A stretch of DNA of 64,000 nucleotides from Stentor roeselii (GCA_006503475.1 RSEH01000099.1:1-64000); one strand, 5' to 3'; shown: positions 40,022 to 50,221, counted from the stretch's first letter. Translations and numbers: made by a program. Notes: generated by a model from the sequence alone, not told the origin.

Positions 40022-41014
40022 ATGGAACTCAACTCAGGGATTCGAAGTAATGAAACAGAAATTAAGGATTTAAATGAGTTTGTACTGGTTTGTTTGGACT
40101 GTGTTTTTGTAGAGTGTTGGGAAAAAGTCACTGGTGAAGTTTTAGTTAAGTGTGAAGAGTCTCAGGGGTACTTGGTTATTGAAGCTTCTGCTGTGGAGGA
40201 GTTTGTTGCTCTTGCTGGGAATAAAGAGGTGATGGATAAAGTGAGTAAGGAGATTTTTTATGTAGAGGAGAAGGTTATGAAGATTGATAGTCCTGGACAG
40301 TATGTCGCTCCTTTTACATTAAAACTACCCTCGCATTGTCCACCTAGTTTTAGATATTCTTTCGTTGATTCTCTTGGATGTTTAGTCCAGTCGGCAGTGG
40401 TTTACAAGGTAACCGCGAGACTTGAATGTTCTAAAACAAATATCACACATTTTAAATACTTTACTGTCAATACGCTGCAAAAATTTCAGAAGGTGGATAT
40501 TTGGAATAATGATCTTGTTGTTGATGGGTGTTGTATGACTAATGGAGTCACTCATGTTCAGAGTAGTTTCGTTAGTCACTTGCCTTTTGAATTGGGAAAT
40601 GAACTTAATGTCACTCTTAGAATTGATAATCAAAACAGTTCTGAAATTATAGCCATCAGGGTTGACGTGGTTTTAAATTGTGAGGTTGTTGGAAATAAAC
40701 AAATTTTCAGAAATTCTAGGATTTTAGCAAGTCGAAACCGACAAGTTTCCATCAGACAAAAAGACATTCAAAGTTTCGGAATATACCTAGATCTAGAAGG
40801 CGACTTAAACCCTAGCACCATAACCACCTCTCTACAAACCTGCAACTTCTCACTCTTCTTTACCTTTTCTTACAATTTTTTCTGTTGTTCTAAAACCTCC
40901 TCATTTGAAATCCCATTACTCCTCTCTCCACAAGCCGAAATCCTAAAAACTCCTCCATCCCTTCCCGACGACTGGAGTCCATGCGAAAATCCAATAACAT
41001 CCCTTCTATGGTGA
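40022..41014 (+). CDS. Arrestin-domain protein (ARRDC/alpha-arrestin-like)
   Basis: The 330-residue, beta-rich protein carries the arrestin N-domain hallmark SPGQYVAPFTLKLPSHCPPS (general form PG.y..PF.f.LP..lP.S), followed by YKVTARLECSKTNITHFKYF and a C-domain-like second half (GNELNVTLRIDNQNSSEIIA). Alpha-arrestins act as adaptors between membrane cargo and ubiquitin ligases or coats. No PPxY motif is seen; the C terminus is proline-rich (TPPSLPDDWSP). It lies 17 bp after the nucleotidyltransferase gene and ends with TGA. Confidence 0.75.
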   Translation: MELNSGIRSNETEIKDLNEFVLVCLDCVFVECWEKVTGEVLVKCEESQGYLVIEASAVEEFVALAGNKEVMDKVSKEIFYVEEKVMKIDSPGQYVAPFTLKLPSHCPPSFRYSFVDSLGCLVQSAVVYKVTARLECSKTNITHFKYFTVNTLQKFQKVDIWNNDLVVDGCCMTNGVTHVQSSFVSHLPFELGNELNVTLRIDNQNSSEIIAIRVDVVLNCEVVGNKQIFRNSRILASRNRQVSIRQKDIQSFGIYLDLEGDLNPSTITTSLQTCNFSLFFTFSYNFFCCSKTSSFEIPLLLSPQAEILKTPPSLPDDWSPCENPITSLLW

Positions 41015-41062
41015 TGAGATTTCTTCTAAGTTCTCAAATATTTAAACCTTAATAATCAAAAA

Positions 41063-42046
41063 ATGGCAAATCAAGACTTTGATATCGACCAGATCCTCGA
41101 AAAACTTCTGGAAGTGCGTCAATCTCGGCCAGGAAGACAAGTGAATTTATCTGAAAATGAAGTGAAGTTCCTATGCAACCGATCACGAGACATCTTCATG
41201 AGCCAACCGATTCTGTTGGAACTCGAAGCTCCTCTCAAGATCTGCGGCGACGTGCACGGCCAGTACTACGACCTGCTGAGACTCTTTGAGTACGGAGGGT
41301 TCCCGCCTGAGTCAAACTACTTGTTCCTCGGAGACTACGTCGACCGAGGCAAACAAAGCCTGGAGACCGTCTGTTTATTACTGGCCTACAAAATCAAGTA
41401 CCCTGAAAACTTCTTCCTTCTTCGAGGCAACCATGAATGCGCTTCAATCAACAGAATTTATGGATTTTACGATGAATGTAAAAGAAGATATAATATTAAA
41501 CTTTGGAAGACTTTCACTGATTCATTTAATTGTCTTCCTATTGCAGCGATTATTGATGATAAGATTTTTTGTATGCATGGAGGACTGAGTCCTGAACTGT
41601 CGAATATGGAACAAATTCGGAGAATTATGAGACCTGTCGATGTGCCTGACACTGGACTTCTCTGTGATCTGCTTTGGAGTGACCCTGATCAGGACGTGCA
41701 GGGCTGGGGAGATAATGACAGAGGAGTTTCTTTTACTTTTGGAGGAGAAATCGTTTCGAGTTTCTTGAGGAAACATGACTTGGACCTTATTTGCAGAGCG
41801 CATCAAGTCGTTGAAGACGGTTATGAATTCTTTGCGAAAAGGCAACTTGTTACAGTCTTTAGTGCTCCGAACTATTGTGGAGAGTTTGATAACTCTGGAG
41901 CGATGATGAGCGTCGATGAAAGCTTGATGTGCAGCTTCCAGATACTTAAACCTACTGAAAAGAAAAACCCGGGGCAAGGCGCGGGGGCTGCTCGTCCTTA
42001 CACACCTCCTTCGAAAGGAGGATCTCCCAAGAAAAGTATTAATTGA
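41063..42046 (+). CDS. Serine/threonine protein phosphatase PP1 catalytic subunit
   Basis: The 327-residue protein is a near-canonical PP1: [20 protein letters not shown] (GDxHG), [15 protein letters not shown] (GDxVDRG), [20 protein letters not shown] (GNHE), [10 protein letters not shown] and [15 protein letters not shown] with the toxin-sensitive Cys. The Glu-Tyr and acidic positions lining the RVxF-binding groove also look conserved. PP1 works with regulatory subunits in division, ciliary motility and glycogen control. The gene ends with TGA, one of the clean proofs that TGA is a stop in this genome. No intron or insertion is seen against the family consensus. Confidence 0.98.
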   Translation: MANQDFDIDQILEKLLEVRQSRPGRQVNLSENEVKFLCNRSRDIFMSQPILLELEAPLKICGDVHGQYYDLLRLFEYGGFPPESNYLFLGDYVDRGKQSLETVCLLLAYKIKYPENFFLLRGNHECASINRIYGFYDECKRRYNIKLWKTFTDSFNCLPIAAIIDDKIFCMHGGLSPELSNMEQIRRIMRPVDVPDTGLLCDLLWSDPDQDVQGWGDNDRGVSFTFGGEIVSSFLRKHDLDLICRAHQVVEDGYEFFAKRQLVTVFSAPNYCGEFDNSGAMMSVDESLMCSFQILKPTEKKNPGQGAGAARPYTPPSKGGSPKKSIN

Positions 42047-42230
42047 GATGGTTAAGGTTAATAGAATAAGTTTGAAAGGGGTTATAGGTGAATATTTAGA
42101 AGGATTAGGAAATTTAAAAGGAGTGAAATTTTAGAGGTTTTTTGAAAGGTTTTGAATTTTTAGGGATTTTCTGAATTTTTTTAATGTTTGGATGAGAAAT
42201 TGGAAGGATTTATTAATTATTAGGATTTCA

Positions 42231-44729
42231 CTAGTTTAGTCGCTTTGGAAATGACAAGGGTGGCAGGTCAGGAGTAGCTGATAACGACTGAGAAAACGAG
42301 AGGTTCGAATGTCTGGAATTTATCCGAAAATGTCCTTGTTTCAAACTATTCCCTTGTTTCTGCCCATCAAGTACAAGAGTAAATTCCGAAAGAGTATCAT
42401 CCGATACCCCCTCTACAATTTTCCTTAAAATTTCAATCATTTCAGCTCTTTCATAAACAACATCTTTAAACAAAACACAAGTCGGTGAATAAGCCAAACA
42501 AGCGAGTTTAAAAGCATTTGTGATAAAATTTGGTTGCCCAGAGCAAGTAATGCATTGTTTATCAATCATAACAGGCGCTTTCCCCTTAAGTGCCGCTTTT
42601 GAGTCTTTAACTCCAAACAAAGCGATTGATTCTCTGTCGATTTCATCCTGCTGCATCAAAGCATGAACAATTTTCGAGAATTCAGTCAACAAAACAACAG
42701 TTTTCGAGAAATTTTCAATGTTTTTGTTAACTTGCTCGTATTTTCTGGTAAAGTTCTCGAAAATCACCTGGATTTTCTTAAATTCCGCTTGATTATCATG
42801 ATGATCACGCTTTCGTTGGGTCACTGCTGAGTTGCATTCTAAAGCAGCTTGTTGAATCTGCAGGTTTAACACCTGATTAGTTTTCGAGATATCATCGTAA
42901 AAGATCTGAAGGGTTTTTTCCTGGCTATTTAAAGATTTTTCTGTTGTTTTCACTATTTTCTCGAAATTTTCTTCTAAAACTCTTACTTTTCCCTGAGTAT
43001 CTCTCTCAAGAACTGAAAACTTTTTAACTAGTTCTGAGAATTTTGTGTGGATTTCAAGACTTTCTTTCCCAATTTTTTCTATTATTCGTGAATCAGCTTC
43101 TTCTGAGGCTTTTTTATCTGCTTCTGCCCGGTTAGCGTGATTTTGTTGAATAGTTTTAAGTTCTTCGAGTCGCTGGCCAGTTTCGTATTGTTTTTTTACA
43201 ATCATTTGGACTTTTTCGTCTGTTGAGGAGTTTGCTGACTGGAGACGCTTTACTTGTGAGGAGAGGTCGTCTTGAAGTGATTTGATGCTGTCGTTGATTA
43301 GAGAGAGTTCTTCTGTGATGTCGTAAATTCCGAGCATTGACATTATCGCCTGTGAGTTCTTTTTTATGTCGTTTAAGTCGAAGGGTTTGGAAACTTCGAC
43401 TGTTTTTATAATCGCTTCAGATGTTTCTTTTACTGGAATTGATTTAGGTGAATCAGGTACTTCTTCAGTCTCTGGCCCTAGGTCTTCATTAAGCACTTCA
43501 GATTTATGTGAAATTTCTTCTAAGCTGATTACTTCTTCTTCAGCTTTTGCTGGAGTTTCACTTTTTTCGCGACTTTTTTCACGACTTTTGACGATTTTTT
43601 CTGGAAGGGGTTTTTCTTGGCTTTTCAAAGAGTCGGAATCGATCAGGCGACGTGGTTTTTTAAATTTCAGATTTTTTGGACTTTCTGATTGAGGAGGGTC
43701 AGAAGGTACATTAAACGTCGGATTTCCCATTGCAGAAACATTTCCATTTGAAAAGGTCTGCAAAGGTAAAAGTCTTTCTGGTATCGGTAAAGGTTGATCG
43801 ACAACTATTTGAGTCCTTTGCCTGGCGAGTCGTATTTTATCATCAAAGGTATTTGTAGTCATCATAACTTCCCATTCAGCGAATTTTTCTTTTTCGAATT
43901 CGGCTAATTTTTTCTTTTCTTTTAATTCTAGAACCGTGTGAAGATTTTCTGAAATTATCAACTGGGTCTGAACTGGAGTCTCGAAACGGAATTTTTCTCT
44001 GAAGCTTCTCATGGATTCAGTTAAGGTCTGAGAAAATTGCATCGCCATGAGTCTTACTTTTTCTATACTTTCTTTGCTTTCTTTTTTGAAACTAGCGAAG
44101 TTTTTGAAGATTATTTTAAGTTGATTCATGTTGTCTTCTGCGCTGTGCTCGGCTTTTTTTGCTATTATGTCGACTACGGAGAAATCTTGGAGGAATAGGT
44201 TGAACTTTTTATCGAGGGAGAAGGCGTAGTTGTTTAGTTCTGAATGTTTACTGTCAAGTTGATAGATATGGTTTAAAGACTCTTCTCTAACTTCTTCAAT
44301 TCTGTTAGAAATCAAGTTTTTTGTGTTGTTTGTTTCAAAATTCAAGTTAATAAGATCAGTTCTCAAACTTTGGCTCTGTCCAAGAAGATTAGAAATATTT
44401 TCCTCAGCATTTGTCAGTTGTTTTAAAAAGGTTTCTAACTCACCTCTCATCGATTCCCGATCTTGTGCAAAAGTTGTTTCCTGAACATGGATCGTCGCAT
44501 CGAATTGAAGAATTTTCCTCGAAAAATCATCAACAACTGCCAGTCGTTTTGTGAGTTTATCAGTTAGAATGTCAAGATTTTCTATTTTCCTTAATAGTGA
44601 CTCGTCAGTTCTTCGAAGGTTTTCAAGGGTTTCTTTGTGCTCTGATACTCGGTTTATAGAAGGCTCTAAGAGTTCGAAGACTAAACGTCTTACTTTTGTT
44701 TCGAGCTTTGCCCAGACTGACTCTTCCAT
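42231..44729 (-). CDS. Long coiled-coil protein of unknown function
   Basis: The 832-residue protein is dominated by heptad-rich helices (about 15-270 and 480-700) with an acidic, proline/serine-rich linker (about 330-460). No nucleotide-binding, motor or zinc motif is seen. A small, possibly globular C-terminal region (MIDKQCITCSGQPNFITN and FKLACLAYSPTCVLFKDVVY, about 735-790) contains a CxxC and may be a conserved binding domain. Such proteins often belong to basal bodies or the cortex in ciliates, but nothing here proves it. Start ATG follows atctaaaa. Confidence 0.75.
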   Translation of the reverse strand: MEESVWAKLETKVRRLVFELLEPSINRVSEHKETLENLRRTDESLLRKIENLDILTDKLTKRLAVVDDFSRKILQFDATIHVQETTFAQDRESMRGELETFLKQLTNAEENISNLLGQSQSLRTDLINLNFETNNTKNLISNRIEEVREESLNHIYQLDSKHSELNNYAFSLDKKFNLFLQDFSVVDIIAKKAEHSAEDNMNQLKIIFKNFASFKKESKESIEKVRLMAMQFSQTLTESMRSFREKFRFETPVQTQLIISENLHTVLELKEKKKLAEFEKEKFAEWEVMMTTNTFDDKIRLARQRTQIVVDQPLPIPERLLPLQTFSNGNVSAMGNPTFNVPSDPPQSESPKNLKFKKPRRLIDSDSLKSQEKPLPEKIVKSREKSREKSETPAKAEEEVISLEEISHKSEVLNEDLGPETEEVPDSPKSIPVKETSEAIIKTVEVSKPFDLNDIKKNSQAIMSMLGIYDITEELSLINDSIKSLQDDLSSQVKRLQSANSSTDEKVQMIVKKQYETGQRLEELKTIQQNHANRAEADKKASEEADSRIIEKIGKESLEIHTKFSELVKKFSVLERDTQGKVRVLEENFEKIVKTTEKSLNSQEKTLQIFYDDISKTNQVLNLQIQQAALECNSAVTQRKRDHHDNQAEFKKIQVIFENFTRKYEQVNKNIENFSKTVVLLTEFSKIVHALMQQDEIDRESIALFGVKDSKAALKGKAPVMIDKQCITCSGQPNFITNAFKLACLAYSPTCVLFKDVVYERAEMIEILRKIVEGVSDDTLSEFTLVLDGQKQGNSLKQGHFRINSRHSNLSFSQSLSATPDLPPLSFPKRLN

Positions 44730-44924
44730 TTTTAGATAAATGTTTGATGAACTTATACTGGAGAGTTGAGGTGTTTGTAGATTCTTTATGAAGATTGATT
44801 AATTTATTACATTTGCATGACTTTAAAGATAATAAATTGTTCTAAATTTGAATTTAAGGACCGTTTTGCAAATAGTAAAAAATTCAATATTCATGAACAG
44901 CAACTACCTTTATACTATTTAGAT

Positions 44925-45597
44925 TTAATTGATTCCAAATTGCTGAGCCATATACTTCGAGAAATCAAAAGAAATAACTTCTTCCGGCATCGAGCAGGTG
45001 GTTTCAAAAGACTCAAAGTTCGGCATTTCCGACAAAACCTTCGGCAACTCCTTCCTGGTACCTTTTTTTGTATTTTCCTTAATCCTCGCTGAAGACCTCC
45101 TAAATAAAAAAATACCTAGTAGAGACCTTAGCAGATTCCTTCCTATTCGGTACCTGAAGTACCTTCCTAGTAATATCAGGATTAAGCGAGACATCATTAA
45201 CACTGATCAAGATCATATCATCAGGAAGACAACTCTTATTGAAAAGTCTAATTTTCTTCCTTAAAGTAGTATAAAAGAAGTTTTTCACAGAATTGTCAGT
45301 TCGACCAGGCAAAAACTTGGCGATCTCAGTCCACTGGTTACCATAAAACGCCTGCGACCTGAAAAGAGTTTTCATCTCATCTTCAGACCAAGGAGATTTA
45401 GAAACGTCAGGCTTTAAGTGGTTAATCCATCGTTCTCGGCACTTCTTTCCACTTCGGTCTTTGATTCCGAACTTTTCGTCCATCAACTCAGCGACGCTTG
45501 TCCAGTTGTCCGTTCCGATTTGGTCAACGACTTCTATCAAAGACTCGTCCTCCTAGATAACTGATACGTATTGAGTCCACACTTTCCGGTCGTTCAT
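44925..45597 (-). CDS. Two-repeat MYB (R2R3-like) transcription factor, three exons
   Basis: Exons 45568-45597, 45116-45552 and 44925-45099 join to 213 residues. The first exon encodes only ten residues (MNDRKVWTQY), which supplies the first tryptophan of repeat 1; repeat 1 continues EDESLIEVVDQIGTDNW..CRERWINHLKPD and repeat 2 is SPWSEDEMKTLFRSQ..NQWTEIAKFLPGRTDNSVKNFF. The recognition helix (PGRTDNSVKN) matches the family's A-type (C/T)AACNG-binding consensus. The C terminus is basic then mixed. The ATG follows ccaataaa. DNA-binding function is well supported; targets are unknown. Confidence 0.92.
45100..45115 (-). other. 16-nt intron (MYB gene, second intron)
   Basis: Coding strand GTATTTTTTTATTTAG; the only 16-nt intron found in the window. 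It differs from the kinase intron only by one extra T. Its removal changes frame and gives ST-RRSSARIKENTKKG. Confidence 0.9.
45553..45567 (-). other. 15-nt intron (MYB gene, first intron)
   Basis: Coding strand GTATCAGTTATCTAG; phase 0, ten codons after the start. Removal restores VWTQYEDESLIEVV, the canonical MYB helix-1 sequence. Confidence 0.93.
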
Positions 45598-45916
45598 TTT
45601 ATTGGTGATTCGAAGATGACTGGTAAAGTTACATTATGGTAAGTTGAATTTTATGAGGTAATAAGCAAGTTTTAATGCAGGAGGATCGGGGTTGGAAAAT
45701 GGGTTGGATTTATTCGTGTGGGGTGGAGAAGAGAGGGTTTTTTGGAAGGGTTTTAACATAAATTTGATTGGTTTGAATTTTTTTGGGTTTTTTTAGGAGG
45801 TTGTAATGGAATAAGAAGGATTTTTTGATTTAAGAGGAAGTTTAGAAGATTTGAGGGAAAGTGATAGTGTGATTTGAAGATTAGAAGGCTATTGGTGACA
45901 TTGTTGAATTATTTAG
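45598..45916. other. G+T-rich upstream region of the MYB gene
   Basis: About 320 bases upstream of the MYB start are G+T-rich on the + strand, with GGGG and GGTT runs (A+C-rich on the MYB coding strand). No ORF with coding character. A plausible promoter-side region by position and composition only. Confidence 0.4.
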
Positions 45917-46207
45917 CTATGAATAATTCAATTTGTAGTTAACTTTATTGGATATTTTCATGAGTAACGGGTGGATGTGCTGGTAGGTTGCTGTTCTTTT
46001 ATGATTGATATTCAACAATTGGGGTTTAGAATTATTGAGTGTAACTAACGAGCTCTTAAAAATACTTGAAGAGTATTCCGGTGAAAGCCGATGTTTCTGT
46101 TGAACAACTTTAAATCTATTCATAATCAAGTTAATCGGCTGTCCATGCCTTTCAATCCGAAACATCAAACTCTTAACAGACCTCATCTTTTTAGTTCTTC
46201 CTTCCAT
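45917..46207 (-). CDS. Possible small basic protein, 96 residues
   Basis: An ATG at 46207 opens a 96-codon frame (MEGRTKKMRSVKSLMFRIERHG...). The product is basic and low in acidic residues, with no recognised domain. It faces the capping-enzyme gene divergently with 53 bp between starts, a spacing seen at other divergent pairs here. The immediate start context (atattatc) is weaker than for most genes, so a chance ORF cannot be excluded. Confidence 0.4.
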   Translation of the reverse strand: MEGRTKKMRSVKSLMFRIERHGQPINLIMNRFKVVQQKHRLSPEYSSSIFKSSLVTLNNSKPQLLNINHKRTATYQHIHPLLMKISNKVNYKLNYS

Positions 46208-46260
46208 GATAATATATCCCAACTTAAAAATATCCTCGATGACTAAATGATTCCATTAAA

Positions 46261-47259
46261 ATGTTAAACTTAGAAGCGCCAGGGGAGCAAGCCTCTTTAA
46301 AGATATCAGAAACTTTGCTTCGAATTCTCCAAAAGCTCTTCGAATCAAACCTAAGCGACTTTCTCTTCAACCCTAAAAAGTTCACAGGAAGTCATCCAGT
46401 CTCTTTCGCCCGAGAACATTTTTCCGAGACCCAAGAGTACCTGGTCTGTGAGAAGTCAGACGGAGTGCGTTATCTTCTCTTCCTTCCTGAAATTCCGAAT
46501 ATTCGAGGAATAAACGAGTGCCAAGGTTTTTTGATTGACAGGAAAAATATTTTTTGGAAAGTGAATGTTTTGATTCCTTCTGGAGTGATTAAAGGACATT
46601 CGTTATTTGACGTTGAATTAGTTCTGGACCATGAAACTGACAGACGTTTGCTTGTTTTTGATACACTCTTCATTAACAGTATCTGCTTCATGCATAATAA
46701 TTACTGGGAAAGACTTCAGGCCGCATGGTATAACTTGGTCTACCCTTTGAGAGAAGCTGCAACAAGGCCCAAGCGGTCAATTGAGATTTATTTGAAGGAC
46801 TTCTTTAGGACTAGCCAAGTTGACTTCTTGTGGAACCAGGTCTGTCCTTCCCTTCCTCATAAATGTGATGGTCTCATCTTTACCGCTGTTCATGCTGACT
46901 ACATCATCGGCTCTAATCAGAATATCTTGAAATGGAAGCCGAATGAACTCAATACTGTCGATTTTTATGTCAGGAACTCAGGAAAAGGGGTTTATTTTCT
47001 TTGCACATTTTCAGGAAAAGGACATGAAAAATTCGCTGAAATGAAAGAAAGTCACATGCCTGGAATCACTGATGGGACTATTGTTGAATGTTTCAAGGAT
47101 GGGGAAGAATGGAAGGTTTATAAAGTCAGATCGGATAAGTTAACTGAAAACACAACTGAAACTGCGGCGAGGGTAGTGAAAAGCATTGAGGATAATGTAA
47201 GTATTGAAGAAATTATTCGACATTTTTGTAAGAATAAAAAGCAGAAGACAAGTGAGTAA
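46261..47259 (+). CDS. mRNA capping enzyme, RNA guanylyltransferase
   Basis: This 332-residue protein carries the nucleotidyltransferase motifs of cap guanylyltransferases in order: motif I CEKSDGVRYLL (KxDGxR; Lys forms the enzyme-GMP adduct), motif III SLFDVELVLD, IIIa RLLVFDTLF, motif IV KCDGLIFT, motif V ILKWKP, and an OB-fold C terminus with GTIVECFKDGEEWKVYKVR. It adds GMP to the 5' end of nascent Pol II transcripts. No RNA triphosphatase domain is attached, so it is the yeast Ceg1-like separate form rather than the animal-like fusion. All catalytic residues are present. ATG follows ccattaaa. Confidence 0.95.
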   Translation: MLNLEAPGEQASLKISETLLRILQKLFESNLSDFLFNPKKFTGSHPVSFAREHFSETQEYLVCEKSDGVRYLLFLPEIPNIRGINECQGFLIDRKNIFWKVNVLIPSGVIKGHSLFDVELVLDHETDRRLLVFDTLFINSICFMHNNYWERLQAAWYNLVYPLREAATRPKRSIEIYLKDFFRTSQVDFLWNQVCPSLPHKCDGLIFTAVHADYIIGSNQNILKWKPNELNTVDFYVRNSGKGVYFLCTFSGKGHEKFAEMKESHMPGITDGTIVECFKDGEEWKVYKVRSDKLTENTTETAARVVKSIEDNVSIEEIIRHFCKNKKQKTSE

Positions 47260-47323
47260 ATAGATTAAATTGTTGTTTGAATACTGATAAAAGCTAATTG
47301 GGTTTTTAAGACTTTAATAAATA

Positions 47324-48997
47324 ATGAGTAAGTCGCCTAGATTAATGCCTCATGATTCAGAGGGGCCTAGTTTATTACCTGAAATCAATAAACCCAAGTC
47401 TTTTTCAGGATCTCCCAAACTACCTCTTCCTGGAGTTTCTCTTTATTCATCTCTTTCAGGTCCTTTAAAACCTGAAGATCTGGTAATAACTCAGTTTCAT
47501 GAAAAAAACGCAAAAGATCGTGGAAGAGTTTCAATAAAACTTCACAAAAAGCTAAATGAAGTCTCTCCGAGCAAGAAGAAAAACAACCAAATCTTCAGAA
47601 TAATAAAAGAAAAAGATGCATACATTCATCAACTTGAAATTCAGCTTTCAGAACATAAAAAGAACTGTGAAGCAAGATATTCTCCTAAACCTGATAATGA
47701 TGTTCAAACCGTTCAAGTCAATGAAGAGAAAATTGAAGAAAAAATCGATGCGCAAGAGTATGTCAGAGAAGTTTGGAACAGGTACAAAACAAAAGACTTC
47801 GAAATTTTGAGCTTAAAGACTGAAAATGAAGACTTCAAAAAAGTACTGGAAAAAATTTCTAATGAACTTTTTGAACAGAAGGTCAAAGTCAGAGATTTGG
47901 AAAAAATCGTTGAAAAGATTAAGAAAAATAAAGAGGAATGTGAAAAGGAACTTGAAGATAAAGGATTAATTATTAGAAATTTGGAAAAAAAATTAAAGGA
48001 TAAAGAAATTGAGGTTATGTATAAAGTTGATGAGATTGAAGACTTTCAGAAACTTTTGAAAGTCTCGGAAGATAAAAGGAAAGTTGCTGTTGAGTTGGCG
48101 AATAACTACGAAAAAAAATACTTCAATTTTAAAACGAAACAAGGAAATTTCTTCAAATCTCAAAAAGATTTAAAAGCAAATATTGATTTGCTTACGAAAC
48201 AATTACATGAAAAAGAATCTCTAAACAAAAGCCTTCAACTGAAACTAAGTCAATCAGAAGCTACTCTAAATGAATATTATTCTCTTCAAAACAGTCTGAA
48301 AATCGAACTCGAAATGATGAGAGTTTCGAAAAAGACTTCAACCGAGTATCTGGAATCAAAAGTAGAAAAAATTGAAGAAGAGAATAAAATCTTGAAAGAA
48401 TCTATTCAAGAGACCAAAAAGTTCATCACAAGATCGTCATCCAAACGTTCAGAAACTGTTATCAACTCTAAATACTTTAACCGACTCTCCAACCAAGAAC
48501 TCACAAAAGCCCACCAGAAAATCTTCGAACTCGAAGAAAAACTAACCGAAAAATCATTAGAAATCGAGAAGATGAACAAGAACTTCCAATACCTAAACAG
48601 TCAACTCCATTCCAAAGATCTTCTGATGCAAAAACTCCAGGTAAAGTCAGATGAGGCCGAAATTCCGAAGATCCCTTCAAAAAATTCTTTTGGAAGTTTC
48701 TGGTGGCTTGACATAGAAAATGAAATGCGTGCCTTAATCGACAACATGAACACCTTAGAAAATGACTTAATTTGCTCTAAATGCTTCAGCAGCGAGCAAA
48801 ATTTTTTCACCCTTTACCCTTGCGGTCATTTTTCATGTGAAAACTGCAGAGATTCTCTTGAAATCTGCGGAAAATGCTTAAAAAAAGTCTCAATTTCATT
48901 ACCCGCGAATTTTTGTTCAGACTTTTTAGACTTTTTATCAAAAGTGCGAAAAAGTGTTGAAACAATAAAAAAAATAATCGCAAATCAATTTTCATAA
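47324..48997 (+). CDS. Coiled-coil protein with C-terminal RING finger
   Basis: The 557-residue protein has a proline/serine-rich N terminus, a nearly continuous coiled coil (about 100-440) and a C-terminal C3HC4 RING: CSKCFSSEQNFFTLYPCGHF, SCENC, CGKC (about 486-525). The layout (long coil plus terminal RING) resembles homodimerising ubiquitin ligases such as BRE1-type or cytoskeletal RING proteins, but no family-specific motif was found. A role as an E3 ligase is inferred from the RING only. Its stop lies 16 bp from the convergent calcium-sensor gene. Confidence 0.8.
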   Translation: MSKSPRLMPHDSEGPSLLPEINKPKSFSGSPKLPLPGVSLYSSLSGPLKPEDLVITQFHEKNAKDRGRVSIKLHKKLNEVSPSKKKNNQIFRIIKEKDAYIHQLEIQLSEHKKNCEARYSPKPDNDVQTVQVNEEKIEEKIDAQEYVREVWNRYKTKDFEILSLKTENEDFKKVLEKISNELFEQKVKVRDLEKIVEKIKKNKEECEKELEDKGLIIRNLEKKLKDKEIEVMYKVDEIEDFQKLLKVSEDKRKVAVELANNYEKKYFNFKTKQGNFFKSQKDLKANIDLLTKQLHEKESLNKSLQLKLSQSEATLNEYYSLQNSLKIELEMMRVSKKTSTEYLESKVEKIEEENKILKESIQETKKFITRSSSKRSETVINSKYFNRLSNQELTKAHQKIFELEEKLTEKSLEIEKMNKNFQYLNSQLHSKDLLMQKLQVKSDEAEIPKIPSKNSFGSFWWLDIENEMRALIDNMNTLENDLICSKCFSSEQNFFTLYPCGHFSCENCRDSLEICGKCLKKVSISLPANFCSDFLDFLSKVRKSVETIKKIIANQFS

Positions 48998-49013
48998 CAT
49001 CTAAGTAAATATT

Positions 49014-50183
49014 CTAGTTATCATCATGAACCATCTTGAAAACAGGTCCAACTCCTGCGAATTTCATTAAAGAATTGACGAATCGTTTAAAATCATGAAC
49101 GACTTCATCAAGATTAGGATTTGATTCGTGAAAACTAGTTTGAGAGCCTTTACTTGAAACGAGATACATAATTTCATTAGGTTCTAAAGTCCCACTTTCA
49201 TCCAGGTCAAGAAGTTTCAAAAATACTTCAACCTGTTCATCTCCAATACAAAATCCTTTTTCTTGACTGTTCGGTACTTCTTGAAGTACTTTTCGAAGAA
49301 CATTAGTTAATTTAGTCTTTCCAAGTGCTCCAGAGCGATGATGTTCATGAATGAGTTCCTGGTGCAGAAGATGAGTTTCCTGAAAAACAAACATAAAGCC
49401 CAGATACTCCTTCAAACTTATCCTGCCTGTCGGGTTAATCGCAGAAAGTCTCTTCAAGTACATATCAGTTAAACTGGCAGGGATATAAGCGATGATTGAC
49501 TTGGCAAAGTCCTCTGCACTGATAGATTCCTCTTCAACTGGAAACCTATAAAACTCATAAGTAAAAAGTTCCTGACTTATCCTCTGCCTGATATCAAGAA
49601 AGGTCTGGAAGTCCATTTCAGCCCCTTCTCCGAAGATCTCAGAGAAAAGGTTCTTGCAGGACTCTTCAAAGTCCTGATCAGTGATAAAAGTGCTTCGAGG
49701 TTCCAAGCCATTAGAACTGACAAGTCTTTTGCCCTGAGGACTGATCCTTTTAGCCTCCAGCATGATTTCAGTGAAGCCATTCACTCCAAGGCGTCCTCCT
49801 CTTTTCCGAAACATTTTCTCGAACTGGACTTTTGTTGTGCTGAGCAGAACAATGAAAAAAAAGTACTCAGGGAAACTGATTTTTCCGTCTTTATTCGCGT
49901 CGACTATGGAAATGATGAAACTTTCTCGGTCCTTGAAGAAGTCGTAAGCTGATGTTGGAGAGTAGTTAAAAGGAGTGATTGCTTTGAACAGGTCTTGGGG
50001 AGACATGAAGAACTTTCGGTTTTCTTTCATTGATGCGAATGTTTCGAATACTTTCTCTGGAGATGCATTTTGACGGATTTTATTCTCGTATGTCCCACGG
50101 ATACGCTCTTGGTATGATGGAGGCTCTAGTAAGAGAGGAGCGGATGATAGAAGTGGAATTGAAACGAGGAGAAGACGACGCAT
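49014..50183 (-). CDS. MICU-like EF-hand protein of the mitochondrial calcium uniporter
   Basis: This 389-residue protein aligns with MICU1/2: YENKIRQNASPEKVFETFAS (family: YENRIREYSTPEKIFRYFA), FFMSPQDLFKAITPF, then SFPEYFFFIVLLSTTKVQFE (family: [20 protein letters not shown]). A hydrophobic/basic N terminus (MRRLLLVSIPLLSSAPLLLE) fits mitochondrial targeting. MICU proteins gate the inner-membrane Ca2+ uniporter. One canonical EF-hand is DANKDGKISFPEY and a second lies near the C terminus (LDLDESGTLEPNE). The loop that is canonical EF1 in MICU1 is here degenerate (RKRGGRLGVNGF). MCU itself is not in this window. Confidence 0.88.
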   Translation of the reverse strand: MRRLLLVSIPLLSSAPLLLEPPSYQERIRGTYENKIRQNASPEKVFETFASMKENRKFFMSPQDLFKAITPFNYSPTSAYDFFKDRESFIISIVDANKDGKISFPEYFFFIVLLSTTKVQFEKMFRKRGGRLGVNGFTEIMLEAKRISPQGKRLVSSNGLEPRSTFITDQDFEESCKNLFSEIFGEGAEMDFQTFLDIRQRISQELFTYEFYRFPVEEESISAEDFAKSIIAYIPASLTDMYLKRLSAINPTGRISLKEYLGFMFVFQETHLLHQELIHEHHRSGALGKTKLTNVLRKVLQEVPNSQEKGFCIGDEQVEVFLKLLDLDESGTLEPNEIMYLVSSKGSQTSFHESNPNLDEVVHDFKRFVNSLMKFAGVGPVFKMVHDDN

Positions 50184-50221
50184 TTTTATTTTGATTGAAT
50201 CATGGAATTGGAAGATTTAGG

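Noticed and set aside
41063-42046. Reassigned stop codons (ciliate code)
   Set aside because: PP1 and the arrestin-like gene end with TGA at the expected length, others end with TAA or TAG, and no domain contains an in-frame stop apart from those removed as short introns.
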